From: Sheuella sp.
GTDB taxonomy: Bacteria > Pseudomonadota > Gammaproteobacteria > Burkholderiales > Burkholderiaceae_B
DNA length: 32,307 nt
Assembly: GCA_030650995.1 (NCBI GenBank)
Contig: JAUSCY010000079.1
Location: 1-32,307, forward strand
Direction of reading: 5' to 3'
The notes below the pieces were generated by a model. The model ran no database searches. It was not told where the DNA came from and saw only the letters and a program-made list of their open reading frames with translations. Below are positions 16,461 through 24,496 of this stretch, one piece after another; position 1 is the first letter of the stretch, and every line of letters begins with the position of its first letter. Made by a program: the position numbers and the translations under genes.

Positions 16461-17242
16461 ATAACCAGCATAGCCAGCCTCTGCTCGAAGTCAGGGGTAT
16501 TGCAAAAAGCTACGGCGAACGCGTAGCACTTAACCACGCAAGTTTCGACTTATGGCCAGGCGAGGTCCTGGCGATAGTCGGAGAGTCGGGTTCAGGAAAA
16601 ACGACCTTATTAAATGCCATTTCTGCCAGACAGATGCCTGACCGCGGCGAAGTGAAGTTTATGAATAGAAACGGTGAGGCACTCGACGTATATGGGCTGA
16701 GTATTGCACAGCAAAGACTTCTCGCACGAACGGACTGGGGATTTGTCCATCAGCATGCAGCGGATGGCTTGCGTATGGATGTCTCGGCCGGGGCAAATGT
16801 GGGCGAGCGCTTAATGGCGTTAGGCGAAAGGCACTATGGCAAACTCAGAACAATCGCGCAGCAATGGCTTGAACGCGTTGAAATTGATCCCTCCAGGATT
16901 GATGACACGCCAACGGGATTCTCAGGTGGTATGCGACAGCGACTTCAGATCGCGCGCAATCTGGTAACAGAGCCCAGACTGATATTCATGGATGAGCCGA
17001 CCTCTGGACTCGATGTGTCCGTTCAGGCGAAATTACTCGATTTACTGAGAAAGCTCACTCAGACCATGCACCTCTCAGCACTGATCGTGACGCATGATCT
17101 CGCAGTTGCGAGACTCATTTCGCATCGAATGATCGTCATGCAAAACGGAAATATTGTTGAGGAAGGCCTCACCGATCAGGTGCTGGATGATCCTCAACAT
17201 CCCTATACACAGCTGCTGGTTTCATCGGTACTTCAAGCATGA
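16457..17242 (+). CDS. phnK: C-P lyase associated ABC-type ATPase PhnK
   Basis: The 261-residue ATPase of the PhnK family docks on PhnJ in the C-P lyase complex instead of working in a membrane transporter. Motifs seen: Walker A GESGSGKTT, signature FSGGMRQRLQIARNL, Walker B LIFMDEPTSGLDVSV, switch His VTHDLAVARL and the C-terminal DDPQHPYTQLLVSSVL shared with oligopeptide-type ATPases. It overlaps phnJ by ATGA (16457-16460) and phnL likewise (17239-17242). Confidence 0.94.
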   Translation: MNNQHSQPLLEVRGIAKSYGERVALNHASFDLWPGEVLAIVGESGSGKTTLLNAISARQMPDRGEVKFMNRNGEALDVYGLSIAQQRLLARTDWGFVHQHAADGLRMDVSAGANVGERLMALGERHYGKLRTIAQQWLERVEIDPSRIDDTPTGFSGGMRQRLQIARNLVTEPRLIFMDEPTSGLDVSVQAKLLDLLRKLTQTMHLSALIVTHDLAVARLISHRMIVMQNGNIVEEGLTDQVLDDPQHPYTQLLVSSVLQA

Positions 17243-17955
17243 CACAACACCTACTCCAACTCAGCAATGTCGCTAAGTCCTTTACTTTGCATAACCAGAA
17301 TGGCGTGACGCTTAATGTCCTCGAAGAGGTGAACTTCTGCGTCGATGCAGGCGAGTGTGTCGTACTTGATGGTCCATCCGGAATGGGGAAAAGTACATTA
17401 TTAAAATTGATTTATGCGAACTATCGTGCGACTCGCGGAAATATCATTTTAAATCGCCACGCATGTCCACCCATTGATTTAACCCAGGCAAAAGCAAGAG
17501 AGCTGATACAGCTCAGAAAATCTGCTATTGGCTATGTCAGTCAGTTTCTAAGAGTCATCCCCCGCGTCAGCGCATTGGATGTGGTCGCGGAACCATTGAC
17601 TGAGGATACGGACAACACTGCGGCAGTGATAAAACATGCCCGTGATCAAGCAGCGCAATGGCTCACACGCCTGAGGATCCCAGAAAGATTATGGGATCTG
17701 CCCCCAGCAACTTTTTCTGGTGGTGAGCAGCAGCGTATCAATATCGCGCGCAGCATGATCAAACCGCGGGTACTACTTTTACTGGACGAGCCGACAGCCT
17801 CGCTTGATCCAGACAATACACAGACAGTCATCGAGATGATTCAGGAAACAGTAGCTGCAGGTACTGCTGCAATCGGAATTTTTCACGACCAGAAGGTAGG
17901 AAATAGTGTTGCTACGCGCCACATCAGTCTGGACACTTTCAGGAAACAAACATGA
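17239..17955 (+). CDS. phnL: C-P lyase associated ABC-type ATPase PhnL
   Basis: The 238-residue PhnL-type ATPase acts with PhnGHI in forming ribose-1-phosphonate triphosphate. It shows Walker A DGPSGMGKST, a Q-loop in GYVSQFLRVIPRVSALDVVAEPL, signature FSGGEQQRINIARSMI, Walker B VLLLLDEPTASLD and the switch His in IGIFHDQ. It is translationally coupled on both sides by four-base overlaps with phnK and phnM. Confidence 0.94.
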   Translation: MTQHLLQLSNVAKSFTLHNQNGVTLNVLEEVNFCVDAGECVVLDGPSGMGKSTLLKLIYANYRATRGNIILNRHACPPIDLTQAKARELIQLRKSAIGYVSQFLRVIPRVSALDVVAEPLTEDTDNTAAVIKHARDQAAQWLTRLRIPERLWDLPPATFSGGEQQRINIARSMIKPRVLLLLDEPTASLDPDNTQTVIEMIQETVAAGTAAIGIFHDQKVGNSVATRHISLDTFRKQT

Positions 17956-19109
17956 GTAGTCAGATTATATTTAAAAACGCACGCATCATTCTGAAAGATG
18001 AAGTGATATTAGGCTCGCTTTCAAGCACCAACGGCATCATTGATTCAATTGATTCGGGTAACACCACAAGTAAGCATGGCATTGATTTTGAGGGCGATTA
18101 CCTCATGCCTGGCATGGTAGAAATGCATACCGATAATTTTGAACGCCATCTCATGCCGCGTCCAAAGGTGAGCTGGGCTGAAATTCCAGCGCTCCTTGCG
18201 CACGATGCAGAAATTGCATCTGCTGGAATTACAACAGTATTTGATGCGCTGGGAGTTGGAGACGCGGACACAGACAACGTCCGGGGCAAGGGCTGGAATG
18301 AGGTACTCACCGCATTGACTAATTGCGCCAATGAGGATCTCCTTCGAGCGGATCACTACATTCATGTCCGCTGCGAGCTGCCCGCTCCAAATACGATTGA
18401 GTTATTTGAAGCGTTCATTGATCATCCTAGACTTTCACTGATCTCGCTGATGGACCATACACCCGGTCAAAGGCAATGGGAAGATGTAGAAAAAGCCAGA
18501 ACCTATTACACAGGTAAAAAGGGCTGGAGTCAGGCTAAATTTGAGCATCAGGTATCGCATGCATTCAAACTACAGGAAATGTATAGCGAGCCTCATCGAA
18601 AATATTTTGTTGAGTACTGCCAGAAAAATAATATTCATCTGGCGAGCCATGACGATACAACTGTTGAGCATGTGAGACAGGCGCATAGCGAAGGCGCCAG
18701 CATGTCTGAATTCCCCACCACCATGCAAGCTGCGCAAACTGCGCATGCGTTAGGGTTGCTCAACGTCATGGGTGGGCCGAACGTTGTACGCGGGGGATCT
18801 CACTCTGGCAATGTTGCCGCATCGGATTTAGCGCGTAATCATTTGCTCGATATTATTTCTTCGGACTATGTTCCGGGCAGTCTGATCAGCGCAGTATCTA
18901 GACTGGTGAGTGATCAAACTCTTACTCTCCCAGAAGCTATTGCGACTGTCACCACCAACCCTGCCCGCGCTACAGGACTCAATGATCGTGGATTAATTGA
19001 AACCGGACTGCGTGCTGATGTTGTTCGCATGCGCATGGTAGACATCCCTCAAACAGGCAAGCAGGCTGTCATCAAAACAGTATGGAAAAAAGGGCAACAA
19101 ATTATTTAA
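17952..19109 (+). CDS. phnM: Ribose-1-phosphonate 5-triphosphate pyrophosphohydrolase PhnM
   Basis: The 385-residue amidohydrolase-superfamily enzyme removes pyrophosphate from ribose-1-phosphonate-5-triphosphate, giving the PhnJ substrate. Metal-ligand motifs are MVEMHTDNFERHLMPRP (about 55-71), a middle LISLMDHTPGQRQW with its conserved KKGWSQ region, HLASHDDTTVEHV (about 234-246) and the C-terminal VTTNPARATGL. The length equals the family norm (about 378). It ends the first phn operon; a 100-base gap with PHO-box-like repeats separates it from phnC. No terminator is evident, so read-through into phnCDE is possible. Confidence 0.95.
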   Translation: MSSQIIFKNARIILKDEVILGSLSSTNGIIDSIDSGNTTSKHGIDFEGDYLMPGMVEMHTDNFERHLMPRPKVSWAEIPALLAHDAEIASAGITTVFDALGVGDADTDNVRGKGWNEVLTALTNCANEDLLRADHYIHVRCELPAPNTIELFEAFIDHPRLSLISLMDHTPGQRQWEDVEKARTYYTGKKGWSQAKFEHQVSHAFKLQEMYSEPHRKYFVEYCQKNNIHLASHDDTTVEHVRQAHSEGASMSEFPTTMQAAQTAHALGLLNVMGGPNVVRGGSHSGNVAASDLARNHLLDIISSDYVPGSLISAVSRLVSDQTLTLPEAIATVTTNPARATGLNDRGLIETGLRADVVRMRMVDIPQTGKQAVIKTVWKKGQQII

Positions 19110-19141
19110 TTGCATCTCTGCTGCTGCTCTGTGCAATAAAT

Positions 19142-19170
19142 CTGTCTTTTAACTGTCAACACACAGTCAC
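19142..19170 (+). promoter_or_regulatory. Triple PHO-box-like half-sites upstream of phnC
   Basis: Three half-sites are phased by 11 bp: CTGTCTT (19142-19148), CTGTCAA (19153-19159) and CAGTCAC (19164-19170), with spacers TTAA and CACA. A weaker GTGCAAT at 19131 keeps the same phase. CATACT at 19181-19186, ten bases downstream, is a plausible -10 hexamer. This suggests phnCDE and the HD gene have their own PhoB-dependent promoter. Confidence 0.75.
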
Positions 19171-19215
19171 ATGCGTTGAGCATACTGAATATCTATTCAA
19201 CTAGTGAGGTTCGCC

Positions 19216-20085
19216 ATGGGCACAGCGCTCTCAATCGAACAGCTTAATAAACGTTTTATTCCAGGCAGAGCAGCGCTTAATCAGATCAATATTTCCGTCG
19301 ATCACGGTGAAATGATTGCACTGATCGGTGCATCAGGCTCAGGAAAATCAACGTTATTAAGACATATCGCAGGCTTGATTCCTGCAGATTCCGACTCCGT
19401 CTCATGCATCAGAATTAACGGTGAATGCGCACAGGAAAAAGGAAAGATTTCCAATAAGATCCGGCATATCCGTAAACGTGTAGGATTTATATTCCAGCAG
19501 TTTAATCTGGTCGATAGACTACCCGTTCACACCAACGTACTGATAGGACTACTGCACAGCCTTCCGCTTTGGAGGAGTTTATTTGGACTGTTTAACGCAA
19601 GCGAAAGAGCGAAAGCTTACGATGCATTAAAGCGTGTAGGTATCGCGGAATGCCACGCGCAGCGTGCATCGACGCTCTCAGGTGGCCAGCAACAAAGGGC
19701 TGCCATTGCAAGAACTCTGGTTCAAGGTGCGGATCTTATTCTGGCCGATGAGCCCATCGCTTCTCTGGATCCTGAATCTTCCCGCAATGTGATGGACATC
19801 CTTTCACGCATCAATCGTGAAGATGGCAGCACAGTGATTGTTTCACTGCACCAAGTTGAGATCGCGATCAGATATTGCCCACGTGTCATCGCTCTGCATA
19901 AAGGCAGCGTTGTCTATGATGGCCCTTCGTCGAACCTTACACCGGATTTACTGCGCTCCCTGTATGGCGTGCAGGTAGATGAGATCTTAAGCACCCAATC
20001 CCTCCATACGCCCACTCCAATAAAACCCGCAGCACATTCGCAGCCTTTTGACAAAGAAGTAACCCGACTTGTTCAAGTTGCTTGA
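19216..20085 (+). CDS. phnC: Phosphonate ABC transporter ATPase PhnC
   Basis: The 289-residue ATPase energises phosphonate uptake through PhnE. It carries Walker [10 protein letters not shown], the PhnC-type stretch [22 protein letters not shown], signature [17 protein letters not shown], Walker [16 protein letters not shown] and switch His SLHQVEIA. The frame is open to a GTG at 19204, but the ATG at 19216 follows GAGG with six bases between and begins the conserved domain closely, so it was chosen. A C-terminal extension of about 35 residues after the ATPase core is variable. Confidence 0.94.
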   Translation: MGTALSIEQLNKRFIPGRAALNQINISVDHGEMIALIGASGSGKSTLLRHIAGLIPADSDSVSCIRINGECAQEKGKISNKIRHIRKRVGFIFQQFNLVDRLPVHTNVLIGLLHSLPLWRSLFGLFNASERAKAYDALKRVGIAECHAQRASTLSGGQQQRAAIARTLVQGADLILADEPIASLDPESSRNVMDILSRINREDGSTVIVSLHQVEIAIRYCPRVIALHKGSVVYDGPSSNLTPDLLRSLYGVQVDEILSTQSLHTPTPIKPAAHSQPFDKEVTRLVQVA

Positions 20086-20112
20086 TTTATAAACTTTTAT
20101 CAAAGAAATCTC

Positions 20113-21072
20113 ATGATCAAAAAAATACTATTTACCTCGATACTCGGATTCACGATGATGGCTACCAGTCAGATTGCTCTGGCTGAAGACATCAATTTTG
20201 GTTTTATTTCAACAGAGTCATCGCAGAACCTGAAAGCTGAATGGCAGCCAATTTTAGATGCGTTGCAAAAGCAGACTGGTCTGACGGTGAAAGCCTTTTT
20301 CGCCTCAGACTATGCAGGCATTATTGAAGGTATGCGCTTTAATAAAGTTCAAGTCGCATGGTTTGGTAACAAATCGGCGATGGAAGCAGTCGATCGCTCA
20401 AATGGCGAAGTCTTTGCACAGAAAGTCAACGCAGACGGCTCGCTGGGCTATACCTCACACCTGATCGTAAACAAAGCCAGCAATATCAATAATATTGATG
20501 ATATGTTCAAAGTTGGAAAGTCGATCAGCTTCGGCAATGGAGACCCTAATTCAACTTCAGGCTATCTGGTTCCAGGGTTTTATGTTTTTGCTCAAAACAA
20601 AATTGATCCAAAAACATTTTTTAAAGTTGTACGCGGTGCAAACCACGAAACAAATGCATTGGCTGTTGCCAACAAGCAAGTTGATGTAGCAACTAACAAT
20701 AGCGAAAACCTTAATATCTTGAAAAAAAGAGCACCTGAAAAATTTGATCAAATCAAAATTATCTGGACCTCACCGCTGATTCCCTTAGACCCGCTAGTTA
20801 TGCGTAAAGATCTGCCAGAAGCCACGAAAAAGAAAATCAAAGACTTCTTCTTTAATTACGGCACGACTAATCCTGAAGAACAGGCTGTATTAGTAAAGAT
20901 GGGCAATCTCAAGGGTTTCAAAGAATCAACGGACGCTCAACTGATCCCGATTCGTCAGCTTGAGTTATTCAGTCAGCGTAACAAAATCGAGGCTGACACA
21001 ATACTCAGTGACAACGATAAAAAGGCCAAAACCGCAGAAATCGATGTCAAACTCGAAGCATTAAAGAAATAA
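20113..21072 (+). CDS. phnD: Periplasmic phosphonate-binding protein PhnD
   Basis: The 319-residue product has a signal peptide (residues 1-24, cleavage after QIALA before EDINFGF) and the PhnD fold: [51 protein letters not shown] and [17 protein letters not shown], the last being the region that coordinates the phosphonate group. It captures phosphonates such as 2-aminoethylphosphonate in the periplasm for PhnCE. A Lys-rich C-terminus is present. It lies 27 bases after phnC. Confidence 0.94.
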   Translation: MIKKILFTSILGFTMMATSQIALAEDINFGFISTESSQNLKAEWQPILDALQKQTGLTVKAFFASDYAGIIEGMRFNKVQVAWFGNKSAMEAVDRSNGEVFAQKVNADGSLGYTSHLIVNKASNINNIDDMFKVGKSISFGNGDPNSTSGYLVPGFYVFAQNKIDPKTFFKVVRGANHETNALAVANKQVDVATNNSENLNILKKRAPEKFDQIKIIWTSPLIPLDPLVMRKDLPEATKKKIKDFFFNYGTTNPEEQAVLVKMGNLKGFKESTDAQLIPIRQLELFSQRNKIEADTILSDNDKKAKTAEIDVKLEALKK

Positions 21073-21077
21073 TCATC

Positions 21078-21872
21078 ATGCCAGCTACCCACACAATTTC
21101 TCAATACTCTCCCCATGTCAAACGTAACTGGGGTTGGCAATTAACCTGGGTAGTTGTCGTTTTACTGTTAGCCGCATCCTGGCAAGGTGCCGAGATGCGG
21201 CCAATGGAATTAATACGCGACTCGGGAAACATGGCGACCTATGCTCGCGATTTTTTTCCACCCAACTTTAGTGACTGGCGCCTCTATCTCGACGAGATGC
21301 TTATCACCGTTCAGATCGCCCTCTGGGGAACTGCTCTCGCAGTCGTAACAGCGATTCCACTGTCATTACTTGCCTCCTCGAACATTGCTCCTGTGTGGGT
21401 CACACAGCCAATGAGAAGACTCATGGACGGTTGCCGTGCGATAAATGAAATGGTATTTGCCATGCTATTTGTCGTGGCCGTTGGACTCGGACCTTTTGCA
21501 GGTGTGCTCGCATTATGGATCCACACAACCGGCATCCTTGCCAAACTATTTTCTGAAGCAGTCGAAGCCATCCATCCTGAACCTGTCGAGGGGATCCGAT
21601 CGACAGGTGCAAGCGCTTTGCACGAGATTATTTACGGGGTGATCCCACAAGTCATCCCCCTGTGGGTATCTTTTGCGCTGTACCGCTTCGAGTCAAATGT
21701 ACGCTCTGCCACAGTCGTTGGCATGGTGGGGGCGGGTGGTATAGGTGTCATCCTGTGGGACATCATGCGCAGCTTTCAGTATGCACAAACCACAGCGGTC
21801 ATCATCATCATCATTCTGACTGTTACCGTGATCGACCTGGTTTCCTCACTGATCAGAAAAGCACTTATTTAA
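21078..21872 (+). CDS. phnE: Phosphonate ABC transporter permease PhnE
   Basis: The 264-residue inner-membrane permease has about six hydrophobic segments. Binding-protein-dependent transport motifs include ISLITVQIA-like [19 protein letters not shown], the characteristic [27 protein letters not shown], and the EAA-type coupling loop [25 protein letters not shown]. Only one PhnE is encoded, so it would act as a homodimer. It starts five bases after phnD. Confidence 0.94.
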   Translation: MPATHTISQYSPHVKRNWGWQLTWVVVVLLLAASWQGAEMRPMELIRDSGNMATYARDFFPPNFSDWRLYLDEMLITVQIALWGTALAVVTAIPLSLLASSNIAPVWVTQPMRRLMDGCRAINEMVFAMLFVVAVGLGPFAGVLALWIHTTGILAKLFSEAVEAIHPEPVEGIRSTGASALHEIIYGVIPQVIPLWVSFALYRFESNVRSATVVGMVGAGGIGVILWDIMRSFQYAQTTAVIIIIILTVTVIDLVSSLIRKALI

Positions 21873-21886
21873 GAGGATCATCACTC

Positions 21887-22453
21887 ATGGCTCTGACACT
21901 CAACGATATAACGACCTTACTCACGACACAAGGCGATAAACAATACGGAGGCGAAGCGGTCTCTCAGCTAGAGCACGCTTTGCAATGTGCGTACCTCGCC
22001 GAATGCGCGCAGGAGTCCGATGAGACCATTGTTGCTGCCCTGCTGCATGACATTGGACATCTGCTCTCTGCAGGTAAAAGCATTACGCTGAGTAGTGCTT
22101 TGATATCTAGTACTGATTCAACCGATGATCTGCATCAATACATCGCACTGCCTTTTATTCGAACTTTGTTTTCTGATGCCGTGCTTGAACCAATCAAGCT
22201 GCATGTAGATGCTAAAAAATATCTATGTGCGGTGGATAAAAGCTACTGGTCGACACTTTCAGAAGCTTCAAAGAAAAGTCTTGAGATTCAGGGTGGGATT
22301 TATTCTGATCAAGAAGCCTTGAATTTTGAGGCAAGTAATTATGGGCAACACGCTATTCGATTGCGTCGCTATGACGACTCGGCCAAAATACCGGGTGCAC
22401 TGACCCCAGCACTAGATCACTATCTGAACATCATGCATCGCGTTGCTATTTGA
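21887..22453 (+). CDS. PhnZ-like HD-domain phosphonate oxygenase
   Basis: The 188-residue HD protein matches the HDIG family associated with phosphonate degradation operons; its best known member, PhnZ, is a mixed-valence di-iron oxygenase cleaving (R)-1-hydroxy-2-aminoethylphosphonate to glycine and phosphate. All expected residues are visible: Y20 and E23 (as PhnZ Y24/E27), H30, H54-D55, H83, H106 and D163/D164 as metal ligands. The ATG at 21887 follows AGAGGA; a longer open frame to 21662 overlaps phnE and is not used. It is the last gene after phnCDE. No PhnY hydroxylase is present, so the exact substrate is unsure. Confidence 0.85.
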   Translation: MALTLNDITTLLTTQGDKQYGGEAVSQLEHALQCAYLAECAQESDETIVAALLHDIGHLLSAGKSITLSSALISSTDSTDDLHQYIALPFIRTLFSDAVLEPIKLHVDAKKYLCAVDKSYWSTLSEASKKSLEIQGGIYSDQEALNFEASNYGQHAIRLRRYDDSAKIPGALTPALDHYLNIMHRVAI

Positions 22454-22469
22454 TTAATTTTTATAAAAT

Positions 22470-23663
22470 TTAAATCGTAGGGATCCCCACCAGCGATCTA
22501 AAAATTCCTTCAGTACGTGCCACGACAGAGTTCCAGTCATGGTCAACAGCTGTCTGACGGGACTGATTGCGAATCCTTGTCCTCAGCTCAACATTCTGCA
22601 GGACACGCGTGCAAGCATCGACCAGGCCTTGCTCATTCTGGATACTAATCAACATGCCATTATGTTCGTGCTGAATCAACTGCCCTGCGGCAGCATGATC
22701 ATAAGCAATCACTGCTAAGCCGCTCGCCATCGCCTCAATCGTTACGTTGCCGAAGGTTTCTGTCAAACTTGGAAATATAAATAAATCTGCGCTTGCGTAG
22801 TGTTCCACCAGGGATTTACCCGTTTTCTGTCCCGTAAATATAGCCTCAGGACAACTTATCTCAAGCGCATGTCTGAGTGGACCATCACCTACAACGACTA
22901 GTTTGACGGGTAAATTTTTAGCCTGCAACGCATGAAAGCATCGCATGACCATATTAAGATTTTTTTCTACGGCAAGTCGACCTACTGACAACAAAACCTG
23001 AGTATCAGGCGTCACGCCCCAGCTATCCCTCAAGGCCTGCGAGCGAAATTCTGGTGAAAAATGTTCGGTGTCTACACCACGGGGTACAACCATTAACTTT
23101 TCAAATCCGATTTTTGATAGTTCAGCCATCAGGCCTTGTGTAGGCACCATTGTGCAGTGCGTTGAATTATGAAACTTACGCATATAGGAAACAATAGCGC
23201 CCTTGAGCCATCCGAAACCGTAAAACTGGCTGTAAGCATGAAAGTTCGTGCGGAAGTCAGAACTGGTTGGAATATTCAGTTTTCTGGCTGCACGTGCCGC
23301 AGACCATCCCAGCGGTCCTTCAGTCGCAATATGAACCAGATCTGGACGCTGCTTAAGCCAAAGCTTCTGCAATGCTCCTTGCGCAGGCAAGCCTAAGCGC
23401 AATTGTTTGTACATTGGTATAGGAGCACCACGCATGAGCACTTCCTGAAAACCATTTTCCATCAGAGGCGAGCCATCCAGGCGATGCTTAGGCCTGACCA
23501 GCATCAAGCTATGCCCGCGCGCCCTTAACCCCTCTACTATTTTTGAAATTGTATGAGCCACCCCATTGATATCTGGAGGATAAGTCTCAGTCACGACTGC
23601 TATTCTCAAGCTGGGTTGTGCGGGATAGAAACGGTCAATCTGGAGGGGATCAAAATCCGACAT
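22470..23663 (-). CDS. GT4 glycosyltransferase 2, Agt/SQD2-like
   Basis: The 397-residue GT4 enzyme shows an N-terminal Rossmann domain starting LRIAVVTETYPPDINGVAHTI, the block HIATEGPLGWSAARAA, VPRGVDTEHFSP, VLLSVGRLAVEKNLNMV and FPSLTETFGNVTIEAMASGL with the donor-binding Glu pair. It is a paralogue of glycosyltransferase 1 (shared HIAT-GPLGW, RKFH and GVD blocks). It is convergent with the phn operon and has PHO-box-like sequence upstream. Related enzymes are Agt glycolipid synthases, SQD2 sulfolipid synthase and mannosyltransferases. The likely role is to glycosylate diacylglycerol or extend a glycolipid made by glycosyltransferase 1. Confidence 0.82.
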   Translation of the reverse strand: MSDFDPLQIDRFYPAQPSLRIAVVTETYPPDINGVAHTISKIVEGLRARGHSLMLVRPKHRLDGSPLMENGFQEVLMRGAPIPMYKQLRLGLPAQGALQKLWLKQRPDLVHIATEGPLGWSAARAARKLNIPTSSDFRTNFHAYSQFYGFGWLKGAIVSYMRKFHNSTHCTMVPTQGLMAELSKIGFEKLMVVPRGVDTEHFSPEFRSQALRDSWGVTPDTQVLLSVGRLAVEKNLNMVMRCFHALQAKNLPVKLVVVGDGPLRHALEISCPEAIFTGQKTGKSLVEHYASADLFIFPSLTETFGNVTIEAMASGLAVIAYDHAAAGQLIQHEHNGMLISIQNEQGLVDACTRVLQNVELRTRIRNQSRQTAVDHDWNSVVARTEGIFRSLVGIPTI

Positions 23664-23706
23664 CTTTGCTCTTTTTGCTGAGATGCTCCAACTGTAATGA
23701 ATGAAT

Positions 23707-23724
23707 ATAACGTTTCAATGACAA
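23707..23724 (-). promoter_or_regulatory. PHO-box-like pair upstream of glycosyltransferase 2
   Basis: On the minus strand, TTGTCAT-TGAA-ACGTTAT reads from 23724 to 23707. Ten bases downstream lies TACAGT (about 23696-23691), a fair -10 hexamer, with the ATG at 23663. The second half-site is degenerate (4 of 7). Confidence 0.55.
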
Positions 23725-23741
23725 TCATATTTTTTTATTGA

Positions 23742-23792
23742 CTGACTTATTTTTGACAAATAACAGCAATATGAATGTCACTAAAAATTCAT
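23742..23792 (+). promoter_or_regulatory. PHO-box-like array upstream of the DUF962-like gene
   Basis: Half-sites in 11-bp phase on the plus strand are CTGACTT (23742), TTGACAA (23753), CAGCAAT (23764), ATGTCAC (23775) and AATTCAT (23786). The best is ATGTCAC followed by TAAA, the same spacer seen upstream of plcP and phnG. TATGAA at 23770-23775 could be a -10 element for the first pair. The segment 23742-23759 also reads as a pair on the minus strand (TTGTCAA-AAAT-AAGTCAG) and could serve both divergent genes. Confidence 0.5.
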
Positions 23793-23883
23793 GTTTACGC
23801 AGCATTGGTCTGAAATAATTTCATCTGATTTTTCAATGCCAACATTCGAACTATCAAAATCTGAAATTATAAAAAGGACCATC

Positions 23884-24492
23884 ATGAAAGAACTGCTTGA
23901 GACGCTCAGGTTGCAGCGCTGGGATGATCATCGCTACTACCACCATAGTCGCATCAACCAGAGTTTGCATCTGGTCAGCGCATTGTCGTTTTTAGTTTCC
24001 TATGTTTTATTGTTTATTAATCCAGTGATTGCCGCACTACTCGCATGGCTGGTATCCATGACAACACGTCAGGCAGGTCATTTTTTCTTTGAACCAAGGG
24101 GCTACGATCATGTCAATCAGGCTAGCCATGCGCATAAGGAAATGATCAAAGTAGGCTACAACCTTCACCGTAAGATTGTTTTGTTGAGTATCTGGGCAGC
24201 TATACCCATCATCGCTTATTTTGCTCCCCAGTATCTGACATGGGCAGTGCCTGAGGCCTACGAGGATTCTTTTATACGCATAGTCGGTATGGCATGGCTG
24301 TTTTTAGGCGTTGCGGGCTTATTGTTCAGAGCCATTCAATTATTTTTGAAGGAAGACTTCAAAAGCGCACTCGCCTGGGTCATCAAAATCCTGACCGATC
24401 CATTCCATGATGTGTTGCTTTATTACCGTTCGCCTCTCTATCTCATGAAAGGCGAACTGATCGATCCCATGCCGCACGTGCAATCACATTAA
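23884..24492 (+). CDS. Membrane protein, Mpo1/DUF962-like
   Basis: The 202-residue product has about four hydrophobic segments (near residues 25-60, 90-113 and 130-155). His/Asn/Glu residues are arranged YYHHSRINQSLHLVSA and RQAGHFFFEPRGYDH, which resembles the DUF962/Mpo1 family, whose yeast member is a membrane Fe(II) dioxygenase acting on 2-hydroxy fatty acids. Two further His lie in NQASHAHKEM and one in DPFHDVLLYY. The ATG at 23884 is preferred because AAAGGA lies five bases upstream; the frame is open to 23791. It sits divergent from glycosyltransferase 2 behind PHO-box-like repeats. A lipid-modifying or fatty-acid-oxidising role is inferred, not shown. Confidence 0.6.
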   Translation: MKELLETLRLQRWDDHRYYHHSRINQSLHLVSALSFLVSYVLLFINPVIAALLAWLVSMTTRQAGHFFFEPRGYDHVNQASHAHKEMIKVGYNLHRKIVLLSIWAAIPIIAYFAPQYLTWAVPEAYEDSFIRIVGMAWLFLGVAGLLFRAIQLFLKEDFKSALAWVIKILTDPFHDVLLYYRSPLYLMKGELIDPMPHVQSH

Positions 24493-24496
24493 GTGT

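Noticed and set aside
21662-21886. Upstream extension of the HD gene through phnE
   Set aside because: It reads phnE in another frame; the HD family begins at the ATG 21887 with a strong ribosome-binding site.
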